From: Prevotella sp. ne3005
GTDB lineage: Bacteria; Bacteroidota; Bacteroidia; Bacteroidales; Bacteroidaceae
Direction of reading: 5' to 3'
NCBI RefSeq assembly: GCF_900110085.1
Contig: NZ_FOCK01000004.1
Location: 1-64,000 of the forward strand
Length of the DNA: 64,000 nt
The notes under the pieces were generated by a model, which was not told where the DNA came from, ran no database searches, and saw nothing but the letters and a program-made list of their open reading frames with translations. A program made the translations under genes and the position numbers. This document shows, one piece after another, positions 49,800 through 59,897 of this stretch; positions within the stretch are counted from its first letter, which is position 1; each line of letters begins with the position of its first letter.

Positions 49800-51251
49800 A
49801 TGAAACTGAACGAACTGCTCAAAAATGTAGAAGTACTCAACATCCTCGGTGATGCGGACATCGAGATTACGGGTGTCAACATTGATTCCCGCCGCATCGA
49901 GGCAGGACATCTGTTCGTGGCCATCCCAGGTACGCAGACCGACGGCCACAAGTTCATTCCTAAAGCCATCGAACAGGGAGCGGTAGCCGTCTTGTGCGAA
50001 TACTTCCCTAACAGACGCGAACCGGGTATCACCTATATCGCCGTAGAGTCGACGGAAGACTGGGTGGGCGAGGTAGCTACACAGTTCTATGGCGATCCGT
50101 CACGCCAACTGAAGTTGGTTGGTGTGACAGGTACGAACGGTAAGACCACCATCGCCACCTTATTATATAATATGTTTCGCCAGTTCGGCCACAAGTGCGG
50201 TCTGCTCTCCACCGTCTGTAACTATATCGAGGGTGAGGCAATCCCGGCAGACCACACCACTCCCGACCCCATAGAACTGAACCGTCTCCTGGCCCAGATG
50301 GTGGAAGCCGGCTGCGAATATGCATTCATGGAGTGTTCGAGTCATGCCATAGCCCAGAAACGTATTGGCGGACTGAGATTTACTGGTGGACTCTTCACCA
50401 ATCTGACCCGTGATCATCTGGACTACCACGGCACGTTCGAGAACTACCGTGATGCCAAGAAAGCTTTCTTCGACGGACTCGACAAGGATGCCTTTGCCAT
50501 CACCAATGCAGATGACAAGAACGGCATGGTGATGGTGCAGAACTGTCGCGCTCAGATCAAGACATACTCTACTCGTACGATGGCCGACTTCAAGGCTAAG
50601 ATCATCGAATGCCATTTCGAGGGTATGTATCTCGAAATCGATGGCAGAGAGGTCGGCGTACAGTTTATCGGCAAGTTCAATGTCAGCAACCTGCTCGCCG
50701 TCTACGGAGCTGCCGTCATGCTGGGTAAGAAGCCCGAGGATATCCTCGTTATCCTGAGTACACTGAAGAGTGTCAACGGACGACTGGAACCCATCCATTC
50801 ACCTGAAGGCTACACCGCCATTGTAGACTATGCCCACACCCCCGATGCACTGGAGAATGTGCTGAACGCCATCCATGAAGTGCTCGATGGCAAGGGAAAG
50901 GTTATTACCGTCTGTGGTGCTGGTGGCAACCGCGACAAAGGCAAGCGCCCGCTGATGGCACAAGAGGCCGTGAAGCAGAGCGACAAAGTGATTATCACCA
51001 GCGACAACCCCCGTTTCGAGGAACCGCAGGATATCATTGATGATATGTTGGCTGGTCTGGATGCCAAGCAGATGAAAAAGGTTGTCAGCATCGTCGACCG
51101 TCGCGAGGCCATCCGTACCGCTTGTATGATGGCTGAAAAGGGTGACGTTATCCTCATTGCCGGCAAGGGGCATGAGGACTATCAGGAGATTCAGGGTGTA
51201 AAACACCACTTCGATGACAAGGAAGTGGTAAGAGACATTTTTGGTATTTAG
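49800..51251 (+). CDS. murE: UDP-N-acetylmuramoyl-L-alanyl-D-glutamate ligase
   Basis: 483 residues, Mur ligase. ATP loop [25 protein letters not shown] and the specificity motif [12 protein letters not shown] marks meso-diaminopimelate addition, the usual Bacteroidetes peptide. Cytosolic. Starts after a short AAGGAATAAGATATG ribosome site. Confidence 0.96.
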   Translation: MKLNELLKNVEVLNILGDADIEITGVNIDSRRIEAGHLFVAIPGTQTDGHKFIPKAIEQGAVAVLCEYFPNRREPGITYIAVESTEDWVGEVATQFYGDPSRQLKLVGVTGTNGKTTIATLLYNMFRQFGHKCGLLSTVCNYIEGEAIPADHTTPDPIELNRLLAQMVEAGCEYAFMECSSHAIAQKRIGGLRFTGGLFTNLTRDHLDYHGTFENYRDAKKAFFDGLDKDAFAITNADDKNGMVMVQNCRAQIKTYSTRTMADFKAKIIECHFEGMYLEIDGREVGVQFIGKFNVSNLLAVYGAAVMLGKKPEDILVILSTLKSVNGRLEPIHSPEGYTAIVDYAHTPDALENVLNAIHEVLDGKGKVITVCGAGGNRDKGKRPLMAQEAVKQSDKVIITSDNPRFEEPQDIIDDMLAGLDAKQMKKVVSIVDRREAIRTACMMAEKGDVILIAGKGHEDYQEIQGVKHHFDDKEVVRDIFGI

Positions 51252-51265
51252 AAGTTTAAAGAGTT

Positions 51266-52537
51266 ATGCTATACTACATCTTCCGTTTTTTAGAGCAGTA
51301 TGATATTCCGGGAGCGCACATGTGGAGCTACATCTCCTTCCGTGCGCTGCTGACGCTGATTCTCGCCCTGCTGATCTCTGCCTGGTTTGGTGAGAAGTTC
51401 ATACGATGGATGAAACGTAAGAAGATCTTCGAAACGGAGCGCGACCCGGCAATCGATCCATTTGGAGTCGAGAAGAAAGGTGTGCCGACGATGGGTGGTA
51501 TCATCATCATCGTCAGTATCCTGATTCCTGTCATTCTGCTTTGCCGAATGCGAAACATCTACATCATCCTCATGATTATCACCACGGTATGGCTGGGATT
51601 CCTCGGATTCCTCGATGACTATATCAAGATATTCAAACGCAACAAGGACGGACTGAAGGGCAAGTACAAGATTGTGGGACAGGTGAGCATCGGCTTCATC
51701 GTGGGTCTGACACTTTGGCTGAGTCCCGATGTCGTCGTCAGGGAGAACATCAACGTTTCGCAACAAAACCAGGAGATTGTCGTTAAACACAAGAAGGAAG
51801 CCGTGAAGTCCCTGCAGACCACCATTCCCTTCATCAAGAACCACAACCTGAACTACTCAGACGTGATGGGTTTCTTAGGCCAATATAAGGTTGCCGCCGG
51901 ATGGATGCTCTTCGTCTTTGTCACCATCTTCGCTGTGACAGGCGTTTCCAATGGCGCCAACCTCAATGACGGCATGGATGGTATGTGTGCAGGCAACTCT
52001 GCCATCGTGGGCGTTGCATTAGGCATACTCGCCTATGTGTCGTCGCACATCGGCTATGCCTCGTATTTCGACATCATGTATATCCCCCACTCTGAGGAAC
52101 TGGTGGTGTTCCTTTGTGCATTCGTTGGTGCCATGATCGGTTTCCTGTGGTACAATGCTTTCCCCGCCCAGGTATTTATGGGCGACACGGGTTCACTAAC
52201 CATCGGCGGCATCATCGGTGTGTGTGCCGTCATCATCCATAAGGAGCTGTTACTCCCGATTCTCTGCGGTATTTTCTTCGTGGAGAGCCTGAGTGTTATC
52301 ATACAGACCCAGTGGTTTAAGATCCAGAAGCGGAAAGGTAAGCGGGTACGTGTGTTCCGTGCCACACCTATTCACGACAACTTCCGGAAACTGGATTCAC
52401 AGCTCGACGCTACCAGTACTTATATTCTTAAAGGATGGCCCCGCCGTCCGTTCCACGAGTCAAAGATCACCATCCGCTTCTGGATTACATCCATTATCTT
52501 AGCGGCTTTGGCCATCATAACATTAAAGATGAGATAA
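51266..52537 (+). CDS. mraY: Phospho-N-acetylmuramoyl-pentapeptide-transferase
   Basis: 423 residues, about ten membrane spans. Conserved acidic loops are present: FLGFLDDYIKIFK, NLNDGMDGMCAG and FMGDTGSL. Makes lipid I at the inner membrane. It is longer than most MraY because of a cytosolic insert (about 155-200) with NVSQQNQEIVVKHKK, a usual Bacteroidetes trait. Confidence 0.95.
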   Translation: MLYYIFRFLEQYDIPGAHMWSYISFRALLTLILALLISAWFGEKFIRWMKRKKIFETERDPAIDPFGVEKKGVPTMGGIIIIVSILIPVILLCRMRNIYIILMIITTVWLGFLGFLDDYIKIFKRNKDGLKGKYKIVGQVSIGFIVGLTLWLSPDVVVRENINVSQQNQEIVVKHKKEAVKSLQTTIPFIKNHNLNYSDVMGFLGQYKVAAGWMLFVFVTIFAVTGVSNGANLNDGMDGMCAGNSAIVGVALGILAYVSSHIGYASYFDIMYIPHSEELVVFLCAFVGAMIGFLWYNAFPAQVFMGDTGSLTIGGIIGVCAVIIHKELLLPILCGIFFVESLSVIIQTQWFKIQKRKGKRVRVFRATPIHDNFRKLDSQLDATSTYILKGWPRRPFHESKITIRFWITSIILAALAIITLKMR

Positions 52538-52545
52538 AAAGAAAG

Positions 52546-53877
52546 ATGAAAAGAATCGTTATATTAGGAGCAGGAGAGAGCGGCGCAGGTGCAGCCGTAC
52601 TTGCCAAGAAAGAAGGCTTCGACGTGTTTGTATCAGACATGTCGAAGATTGCCGACAAATACAAGAAACAGTTGAATGACCATCAGATTGAATGGGAAGA
52701 GGGACATCATAGCGAGGAGAAAATCCTCAATGCCGACGAGATTATCAAGAGTCCTGGCATCCCTGACACCGCCCCCATGATACAGAAGGTCAAGGAGAAG
52801 GGCATCCATATTATCAGCGAGATTGAGTTTGCCGGCCGTTACACACAGTCAAAGATGGTATGCATCACAGGCTCAAATGGTAAGACCACTACCACCTCGC
52901 TCATCTACCACATCTTCAAGGATGCAGGCTACGACGTGGGACTGGCCGGTAACATCGGTAACTCACTCGCCCTCCAGGTGGCAGAGGATCCACACGAATA
53001 CTACGTCATCGAACTCAGTTCGTTCCAATTGGACAACATGTACGACTTCCGTGCCGACATCGCCATCCTGTTGAACATCACCCCCGACCATCTGGACCGC
53101 TACAACTTCGAGATGCAGAACTATGTGGACTCCAAGATGCGAATCATCCAGAACCAGACACCCAAAGATGCCTTCATCTACTGGGCCGACGATCCCATCA
53201 TCAAACGGGAACTGGAGAAATACGACATTAAGTCCATACAATACCCCTTCTCTGAGCTGAAGGAGAAAGGTGTCATCGGCTATATCGAGGAAGGCCAGTA
53301 CAAGATTGAAGAGCCAGAGCCATTCAACATGGAACAGGAGAGTCTCAGTCTCACTGGTAAACATAATATCTACAATTCGCTGGCAGCCGGTATTGCAGCC
53401 AACATCGCAGGAATCAAGAAAGAAGAGATCCGCAAGTGCCTCAGCGACTTCCCCGGTGTGGAGCACCGTCTGGAGAAGGTCTGCATGGTTCGTGGCGTGC
53501 AATATATCAACGACTCTAAAGCCACGAATGTCGACGCCTGCTGGTATGCACTGGAGGCCATGAAGACTAAGGTCATCCTCATCATCGGCGGCAAGGACAA
53601 GGGCAATGACTACAGCCCCATCAAGCCGCTGGTGAAGGAGAAATGCTCTGGTCTGGTGTATCTCGGTGCCGACAACCAGAAGCTGCACGACAACTTCGAC
53701 GGCATGGGCATCCCTGTCCGCGACACCCACTCTATGAAGGAGTGTATCGAGGCCTGTTACGAGATGGCCCAGCCCGGAGAGACTGTTCTGCTCAGCCCAT
53801 GCTGCGCCTCCTTCGACCTCTTCAAGAATATGGAGGACCGTGGTGAACAATTCAAGGAATTGGTAAGAAACCTATAA
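52546..53877 (+). CDS. murD: UDP-N-acetylmuramoyl-alanine-D-glutamate ligase
   Basis: 443 residues from ATG 52546. An upstream frame open from 52435 overlaps mraY and is rejected; the family starts with KRIVILGAGESGAGAAVLA. The ATP loop is CITGSNGKTTTTSLIYH, then LNITPDHLDRY and YINDSKATNVDA. Adds D-Glu to UDP-MurNAc-Ala. ftsW follows after three bases. Confidence 0.96.
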   Translation: MKRIVILGAGESGAGAAVLAKKEGFDVFVSDMSKIADKYKKQLNDHQIEWEEGHHSEEKILNADEIIKSPGIPDTAPMIQKVKEKGIHIISEIEFAGRYTQSKMVCITGSNGKTTTTSLIYHIFKDAGYDVGLAGNIGNSLALQVAEDPHEYYVIELSSFQLDNMYDFRADIAILLNITPDHLDRYNFEMQNYVDSKMRIIQNQTPKDAFIYWADDPIIKRELEKYDIKSIQYPFSELKEKGVIGYIEEGQYKIEEPEPFNMEQESLSLTGKHNIYNSLAAGIAANIAGIKKEEIRKCLSDFPGVEHRLEKVCMVRGVQYINDSKATNVDACWYALEAMKTKVILIIGGKDKGNDYSPIKPLVKEKCSGLVYLGADNQKLHDNFDGMGIPVRDTHSMKECIEACYEMAQPGETVLLSPCCASFDLFKNMEDRGEQFKELVRNL

Positions 53878-53880
53878 GAT

Positions 53881-55137
53881 ATGAACAAAAGGATAGGTAA
53901 CATCTTCAAAGGAGACAAGGTCATCTGGATGGTATTCTTCTTCCTCTGTATGATCAGCATCGTCGAGGTCTTTTCGGCCTCGAGCAACCTGACATACAAG
54001 AGTCAGAACTATATCGGGCCGATTGCGTTCCACACGGTCACCATTATCATTGGCGCCATCGTGGCTGTGGTCACCCTGAACGTCCCGTGCCGTTACTTCA
54101 AGTTGATGACACCTTTCCTACTGGTAATCTCAGGCTTTACACTACTCTGGGTACTCATTGGCGGAGAGTCCATCAATGGTGCCAACCGCGTTATCTCCCT
54201 CCCCGGCGGCATCACCTTCCAACCCTCAGAGATTGCAAAGGGCACGATGGTGCTCATCACGGCACAGATTCTCAGTGCCATGCAACGGGAGGAGGGTGCC
54301 GACAAGAAGGCCTTCAAATATATCCTCTGGATTGTTGTTCCGACGGCAGCCCTTATCGGCATCGAGAACCTGTCGACAGCAGCCCTGCTCTTTGCAGTCA
54401 TCTTCCTGATGATGTTCATTGGTCGCGTGCCGATGATCCAGATGGGAAAGTTGGTGGGAGCCTGTGCTGTCCTTGTAGCCGTATTCCTGACCTTGGTACT
54501 CACTTTGGGAAGTATCGGGGAGAGTCAGGAGAGCAGTGAGCAGACGACAGAAGCAGTCAGTGGAGAGACAGATACGAAAGTCATCAAGGGCGGCGGCGTC
54601 TTCCACCGTTTTGTGACCTGGCGCAACCGTATCGTCAAACACCTCGACAAGAAGGACATCTCTCCAGATAAATACGATCTTGATAAAGATGCCCAAGTGG
54701 CTCACGCCAACATTGCCATCGTGTCGAGCAACATCATCGGCAAGGGTCCAGGCCAATCGGTTGAACGAGACTTCCTTTCACAGGCCTTCTCCGACTTTAT
54801 CTTTGCCATTGTCATCGAGGAATTGGGCATCATCGGAGCCTCGTTTGTAGTGCTGCTCTATATTGTGCTGCTTTACAGGACGGCCCGTATTGCCAGCCGT
54901 TGCGAGAATAATTTCCCGGCTTTCTTGGTAATGGGCCTGGCCTTGCTACTCGTAGTCCAGGCAGTCTTCAACATGCTGGTGGCAGTAGGCATCGCCCCTG
55001 TGACGGGACAACCGCTGCCTCTAATCAGTAAAGGTGGTACCTCAACCATCATCAACTGCGCCTACATTGGTGCAATCTTAAGTGTTAGTCGCTCTGCGAA
55101 AAAAAGAGAGCAAAAAATGGCGCTAAAAGAAATTTAA
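53881..55137 (+). CDS. ftsW: Lipid II polymerase FtsW (SEDS family)
   Basis: 418 residues, about ten spans. SEDS signatures are present: GANRVISLPGG-type loop with FQPSEIAKG (catalytic Asp is replaced in this short motif but the order is normal), PVTGQPLPLISKGGTSTI in the last loop. A soluble insert between spans (about 215-270) is Glu/Thr-rich. It polymerises glycan strands with the PBP at 47656. Confidence 0.93.
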   Translation: MNKRIGNIFKGDKVIWMVFFFLCMISIVEVFSASSNLTYKSQNYIGPIAFHTVTIIIGAIVAVVTLNVPCRYFKLMTPFLLVISGFTLLWVLIGGESINGANRVISLPGGITFQPSEIAKGTMVLITAQILSAMQREEGADKKAFKYILWIVVPTAALIGIENLSTAALLFAVIFLMMFIGRVPMIQMGKLVGACAVLVAVFLTLVLTLGSIGESQESSEQTTEAVSGETDTKVIKGGGVFHRFVTWRNRIVKHLDKKDISPDKYDLDKDAQVAHANIAIVSSNIIGKGPGQSVERDFLSQAFSDFIFAIVIEELGIIGASFVVLLYIVLLYRTARIASRCENNFPAFLVMGLALLLVVQAVFNMLVAVGIAPVTGQPLPLISKGGTSTIINCAYIGAILSVSRSAKKREQKMALKEI

Positions 55138-55141
55138 TTTG

Positions 55142-55149
55142 TAATTTTG
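55142..55149 (+). promoter_or_regulatory. Internal promoter -7 element before murG
   Basis: TAATTTTG in the 34-bp ftsW-murG gap, 23 bases before the murG ATG. It could provide MraZ-independent transcription of murG onward. Confidence 0.6.
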
Positions 55150-55171
55150 CACCCTCATATATAAATAAGGT

Positions 55172-56275
55172 ATGGAAAAAGAGTTGAGAGTCATCATTAG
55201 CGGAGGCGGCACAGGAGGACATATCTTCCCTGCTGTCAGTATTGCAAATGCAATCAAGGCACTACGTCCGGATGCAAAAATCCTTTTCGTCGGTGCCTTG
55301 GGACGTATGGAGATGCAACGCGTTCCTGCAGCGGGTTATGAGATCAAAGGCCTGCCCATCTGTGGCTTCGACCGCAAGAACCTGCTGAAGAACTTCAAGG
55401 TGCTCTATAAGATCTGGAAGAGCCAACGGATGGCCAAACAAATTATCAAGGACTTTCAGCCACAGGTCGCTGTGGGTGTGGGTGGCTATGCCAGTGGTCC
55501 CACACTGAACAAGGCTGCAGCGATGGGTATTCCCTGCCTGATCCAGGAGCAAAACTCCTATGCCGGTGTTACAAACAAGCTCCTTGCCAAGAAAGCCGAG
55601 AAGATTTGTGTGGCATACGAAGGCATGGAACGTTTCTTCCCTGCCGAGAAGATTATCCTGACAGGAAACCCTGTCCGCCAGGCATTGCTCGACACAACCA
55701 TCTCTCGTGAGGATGCCATCAAGAGCTTCGGTCTGGACCCGACCAAAAAGACCATCCTGCTCGTAGGTGGCAGTCTGGGGGCCAGGACCATCAACGAGAG
55801 TGTATTACAGCATCTCGACCTTGTCAGATCATCCGATGTACAGTTCATCTGGCAGACAGGCAAATACTACAGTGCCGCTATCGCTGAACAGTTGAAGGGT
55901 CAGGACATCCCCAACCTGAAGGTGACCGACTTCATCTCCGATATGGGTGCTGCTTATAAGGCCGCCGACCTCGTCATCAGCCGTGCTGGAGCGAGCAGTA
56001 TCTCCGAGTTCTGTCTGATTGGCAAGCCCGTCATCCTCGTACCCAGTCCGAATGTGGCAGAAGACCACCAGACCAAGAATGCACTTGCCCTCTCCACACG
56101 CAGCGCAGCCATCTACGTGAAGGATGCCGAGGCCCCCGCCACACTGCTGGAACTGGCCATCAAGACCGTCAACGACGGAGCCAAGCAGAAGTCGCTCAGT
56201 GAGAATGTCCTGAAACTGGCCCTCCCCGACTCGGCAGAAATTATCGCAAAAGAAGTAATCAAATTAGCACAATGA
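55172..56275 (+). CDS. murG: UDP-GlcNAc:undecaprenyl-pyrophosphoryl-MurNAc-pentapeptide transferase
   Basis: 367 residues, GT28 fold. N-terminal loop ISGGGTGGHIFPA, PTLNKAAAMGIPCLIQEQN, and the C-terminal donor site VISRAGASSISEF and LVPSPNVAEDHQ. Converts lipid I to lipid II. murC overlaps its stop. Confidence 0.96.
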   Translation: MEKELRVIISGGGTGGHIFPAVSIANAIKALRPDAKILFVGALGRMEMQRVPAAGYEIKGLPICGFDRKNLLKNFKVLYKIWKSQRMAKQIIKDFQPQVAVGVGGYASGPTLNKAAAMGIPCLIQEQNSYAGVTNKLLAKKAEKICVAYEGMERFFPAEKIILTGNPVRQALLDTTISREDAIKSFGLDPTKKTILLVGGSLGARTINESVLQHLDLVRSSDVQFIWQTGKYYSAAIAEQLKGQDIPNLKVTDFISDMGAAYKAADLVISRAGASSISEFCLIGKPVILVPSPNVAEDHQTKNALALSTRSAAIYVKDAEAPATLLELAIKTVNDGAKQKSLSENVLKLALPDSAEIIAKEVIKLAQ

Positions 56276-57645
56276 ATACAGAAGATATCAAAGCAGTCTA
56301 TTTCGTAGGAGCCGGTGGCATCGGCATGAGTGCCATCGCCCGCTACTTCCTCAAGAAAGGACATGTCGTGGCCGGCTATGATAAGACCCCCTCAGATCTG
56401 ACACGCCAGCTTGAGAAAGAGGGCATGCTCATTCATTATGAGGAGGATATAGAGCAGATTCCCTTTGCCTGCAAGCAGAGCAAGTCATGCCTCGTCATTT
56501 ATACACCGGCCATCCCGGCAGAACACAAAGAACTCGTCTTCTTCCGTGAGAACGGCTTTGAGATCCAGAAACGCGCCCAGGTTCTCGGAACCCTGACGCA
56601 AGCCCATAAGGGACTTTGTGTGGCCGGTACCCATGGTAAGACAACCACATCAACCATGTGTGCCCATATCATGCACCAGAGCCATCTCGACTGCAACGCC
56701 TTCCTCGGTGGTATCTCGAAGAACTATGGCACCAACTATATCCTCTCCGACTCCGACTTCGTGGTCATCGAGGCCGATGAGTTCGACCGTTCTTTCCACT
56801 GGCTGCGTCCCTGGATGAGCGTCATCACCAGCACGGACCCCGACCACCTTGACATTTATGGTACGAAGGAGGCTTATCTGGAGAGTTTCCGCCACTATTC
56901 GGAATTGATCCAGTCGGGCGGTGCTTTGATTATCCACCGCGACTTAGAGATGAAAGAACATCTGCAGGAGGGTGTCCGCCGTTATGACTATAGTCTCAAC
57001 GAGGGCGATTTCCATGCAGAGAACATCCGTATTGAGAATGGTGAGATCACCTTCGATTTCATCTCGCCGATTGAGAATGTCAAGAATGTGCAGCTCGGAC
57101 AGCCCATTCCCATCAACATTGAAAACGGCATCGCTGCCATGGCAATGGCACAACTCAACGGTTGTACGGCTGAGGAGCTCAAATACGGTATGCAGACCTA
57201 CGGTGGCGTGGACCGTCGCTTCGATTTCAAGATCAAGACCGACAAGCTGGTCTTCCTCAGCGATTATGCCCACCACCCGAAAGAGATCTACCAGAGTGCT
57301 AAGAGCATCCGTGAATTGTATAAGGACAAGCATATCACGGCCATCTTCCAGCCACACCTCTATACCCGCACCCGCGACTTCTATAAAGATTTCGCCGACG
57401 CGCTGAGCCAGCTCGACGAGGTGGTGCTCACCGAGATCTACCCAGCCCGTGAGGCACCTATCGAGGGTGTCACCTCACAACTTATCTTCGACAACCTGAA
57501 GCCGGGCGTGAAGAAAGAGATGATCCAGAAGGATAAGGTACTGGACTATGTCAAGACCCACCAGTTCGAGGTGCTGATCGTTCTCGGTGCTGGCGACCTC
57601 GACAATCAGGTTCCACAGATTACCAAGATATTAAACAGTAAATAG
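56272..57645 (+). CDS. murC: UDP-N-acetylmuramate-L-alanine ligase
   Basis: 457 residues. It begins with VYFVGAGGIGMSAIARYF (UDP loop) and has the ATP loop GTHGKTTTSTMC, IEADEFDRSFHWL, and YAHHPKEIYQSAKS. First Mur ligase step in the pathway. Overlaps murG by four bases. Confidence 0.96.
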   Translation: MNTEDIKAVYFVGAGGIGMSAIARYFLKKGHVVAGYDKTPSDLTRQLEKEGMLIHYEEDIEQIPFACKQSKSCLVIYTPAIPAEHKELVFFRENGFEIQKRAQVLGTLTQAHKGLCVAGTHGKTTTSTMCAHIMHQSHLDCNAFLGGISKNYGTNYILSDSDFVVIEADEFDRSFHWLRPWMSVITSTDPDHLDIYGTKEAYLESFRHYSELIQSGGALIIHRDLEMKEHLQEGVRRYDYSLNEGDFHAENIRIENGEITFDFISPIENVKNVQLGQPIPINIENGIAAMAMAQLNGCTAEELKYGMQTYGGVDRRFDFKIKTDKLVFLSDYAHHPKEIYQSAKSIRELYKDKHITAIFQPHLYTRTRDFYKDFADALSQLDEVVLTEIYPAREAPIEGVTSQLIFDNLKPGVKKEMIQKDKVLDYVKTHQFEVLIVLGAGDLDNQVPQITKILNSK

Positions 57646-57659
57646 TCAAACAAAGAAAT

Positions 57660-58415
57660 ATGCCGGCCATCAACTGGAAGAAAACCGCCATCGTTGTCTG
57701 CGACATACTTGTCGCCGCCTACCTGTTGCTCGCCATCACCGCGTTTAACAAACCCGGTGCAAAGGAGACGCATTGCACAGAGGTGAAGATCAATATCGAG
57801 AAAAGCGAGGTGGAAGGCTTCCTGAATGTCGGCGAAATCAAGCGCATCCTGTCGCAAGAGCATGCCTACCCGCTTTCTCAGCCTATGGAGGCCATCAGTT
57901 CCAGAAAGATCGAGGAGTGCTTACAGAAAAGCCCCTTCGTGGAAAAGGCGGAATGCCATAAGACCCAGAGCGGACATGTCTGCATCAGCATCAAACAGCG
58001 CACACCTGTCGTACGGGTTATGCCCGACAATGGTGAGAGCTATTACATCGACTCACAGGGTAACTTCATGCCGGAGAACCGTTATGTGACAGATCTTCTC
58101 ATCGCCACAGGAACCATCTCCCGCAAGTATGCCCAGAGCAGACTGACGACGGTTGCAAAGACCATCATGCAGGACGACTTCTGGAAGAACCAGATTGTTC
58201 AGATTAACGTCCTCTCCAACGGCACCATAGAACTGGTACCACGGGTTGGCGACCATATCATCTATCTGGGAAGTCCCACCATGATTGAACAGAAGCTGGA
58301 GCGCACACGTAAGTTCTACCTCTATGGTCTCAACAAGGCGGGATGGAACAAATACTCATATATCAACGTAGAATTCAGTAATCAGATTATCTGCAAAAAA
58401 AGGAAGAATCATTAA
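57660..58415 (+). CDS. ftsQ: Cell division protein FtsQ
   Basis: 251 residues. One N-terminal span (about 8-30, AIVVCDILVAAYLLLAITAF), then a POTRA-like region (VEGFLNVGEIKRIL, IEECLQKSPFVEKAECHK) and a beta-rich C terminus. Divisome bridge between FtsA/Z and the synthases. Sequence conservation is low; position before ftsA supports the call. Confidence 0.88.
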   Translation: MPAINWKKTAIVVCDILVAAYLLLAITAFNKPGAKETHCTEVKINIEKSEVEGFLNVGEIKRILSQEHAYPLSQPMEAISSRKIEECLQKSPFVEKAECHKTQSGHVCISIKQRTPVVRVMPDNGESYYIDSQGNFMPENRYVTDLLIATGTISRKYAQSRLTTVAKTIMQDDFWKNQIVQINVLSNGTIELVPRVGDHIIYLGSPTMIEQKLERTRKFYLYGLNKAGWNKYSYINVEFSNQIICKKRKNH

Positions 58416-58430
58416 TAATAAATATATCAG

Positions 58431-59882
58431 ATGATGGCAGCAAAGGAATTTATCGTAGCAATCGAACTCGGCTCATCCAAAATGACCGGTATCGCGGGAC
58501 AGAAGAACCTCGACGGGAGTATCAATGTACTCGCCGTCGTCAAGGAGCCCTCTTCCTCGTTCATCCGCAAGGGAGTGGTCTACAACATTGACAAGACCGC
58601 TCAATGCCTTACCAGTATTGTCAGGAAACTGGAAAATCAACTCAAGACAGGGATTACTCAGGTGTATGTGGGTGTTGGCGGACAGTCTATCCGCGGTGTG
58701 AAGAATGTCGTCTCCAAAGACCTTCCCACAGAGACCATCATCTCCCAGGATATGGTCATTGAACTGATGGATGCCAACCGTAACATGACCTATCAGGATC
58801 AGGAAATCCTCGATGCTGCCGTTCAAGAATACAAAGTAGGCTCACAGTTCCAGCTCGACCCTGTCGGCATTCAGGCCAACCGTCTGGAGGGACACTTCCT
58901 GAATATCCTGGAGCGTAAGTCCTTCTATCGCAACCTCAACAAATGCTTTGAGACGGCAAACATCAATGTGGCAGAGATGTATCTCGCTCCTCTGGCCCTC
59001 GCCGACAGTGTACTGACAGAAACGGAGAAGCGCTCAGGCTGTGCCCTCGTCGACATCGGTGCCGATACAACCACCGTATCCGTCTATAGCAAGAATATCC
59101 TGCGCCATCTGGCCGTCATCCCCTTAGGCAGCAACAATATCACAAAGGATATTGCCACCCTGCAGATGGAAGACAGTGATGCAGAGCGTATGAAACTCAA
59201 ATACGGCTCTGCCTACACCGACAACAACGATATCGACAACGACCTGAAATACTCCATCGACTCGGAGCGTCAGATAGAGAGTCGCAAATTCATTGAGATC
59301 GTTGAAGGTCGCATGGAGGAGATTATCGAAAACGTCTGGTATCAGATTCCTTCAGAATACTACGATAAGCTGCTGGGCGGTATCATCCTCACTGGCGGTG
59401 GTTCAAACATGAAGAATATCGAGAAAGCGTTCATCAACCACACCCATGTGGATAAGATACGCATCGCCAAGTCCATTACCCACACCATCAATACTACCAA
59501 TGAAGAGATTAAGGCTAAGAATGGTATGTTGAATACGGTACTCGGACTGCTGGTAAAGGGCGACATCAACTGTGCCGGTAGCGCCATCAATCCCAACGGC
59601 GACCTGTTCAGCAGCCAGAAGCAGCCTGTCCATCCCACAGCCGACCAGCGCCCAGCCCGTCAGGCTACCGATACCCCAGCAGGCGTTATCCGCACAGAGG
59701 CCGAGAAGCAGAAAGCTGAGGAGGAGAAGCGTCGCCAGCAGGAGGAAGAGGAGCGCATCAAGCGTGAGGAGGAACTCAAGAAGAAAGAGGAAGAAGAGCG
59801 CATCCGTAAGGAGAATAGCACTTGGAATAAACTGAAGAAAGGCATTCTCAAATTTGGCAAGTCGATAGTAGAAGAAGAATAA
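58431..59882 (+). CDS. ftsA: Cell division protein FtsA with long charged C-terminal helix
   Basis: 483 residues, longer than the 420 common elsewhere. The actin-like core starts with FIVAIELGSSKMTGIAG and has the ATP loop ALVDIGADTTTVSV and GGIILTGGGSNMKNIE. From about residue 418 a run of alternating K/E/R (a likely single alpha helix) leads to the membrane-targeting amphipathic end NKLKKGILKFGKSIVEEE. It tethers FtsZ to the membrane; the helix acts as a spacer, by inference. Confidence 0.95.
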   Translation: MMAAKEFIVAIELGSSKMTGIAGQKNLDGSINVLAVVKEPSSSFIRKGVVYNIDKTAQCLTSIVRKLENQLKTGITQVYVGVGGQSIRGVKNVVSKDLPTETIISQDMVIELMDANRNMTYQDQEILDAAVQEYKVGSQFQLDPVGIQANRLEGHFLNILERKSFYRNLNKCFETANINVAEMYLAPLALADSVLTETEKRSGCALVDIGADTTTVSVYSKNILRHLAVIPLGSNNITKDIATLQMEDSDAERMKLKYGSAYTDNNDIDNDLKYSIDSERQIESRKFIEIVEGRMEEIIENVWYQIPSEYYDKLLGGIILTGGGSNMKNIEKAFINHTHVDKIRIAKSITHTINTTNEEIKAKNGMLNTVLGLLVKGDINCAGSAINPNGDLFSSQKQPVHPTADQRPARQATDTPAGVIRTEAEKQKAEEEKRRQQEEEERIKREEELKKKEEEERIRKENSTWNKLKKGILKFGKSIVEEE

Positions 59883-59897
59883 AAAAGGAAGAAGATT

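Noticed and set aside
51290..51844. 184-codon minus-strand frame over mraY
   Set aside because: Antisense shadow; mraY motifs on the plus strand are unambiguous.
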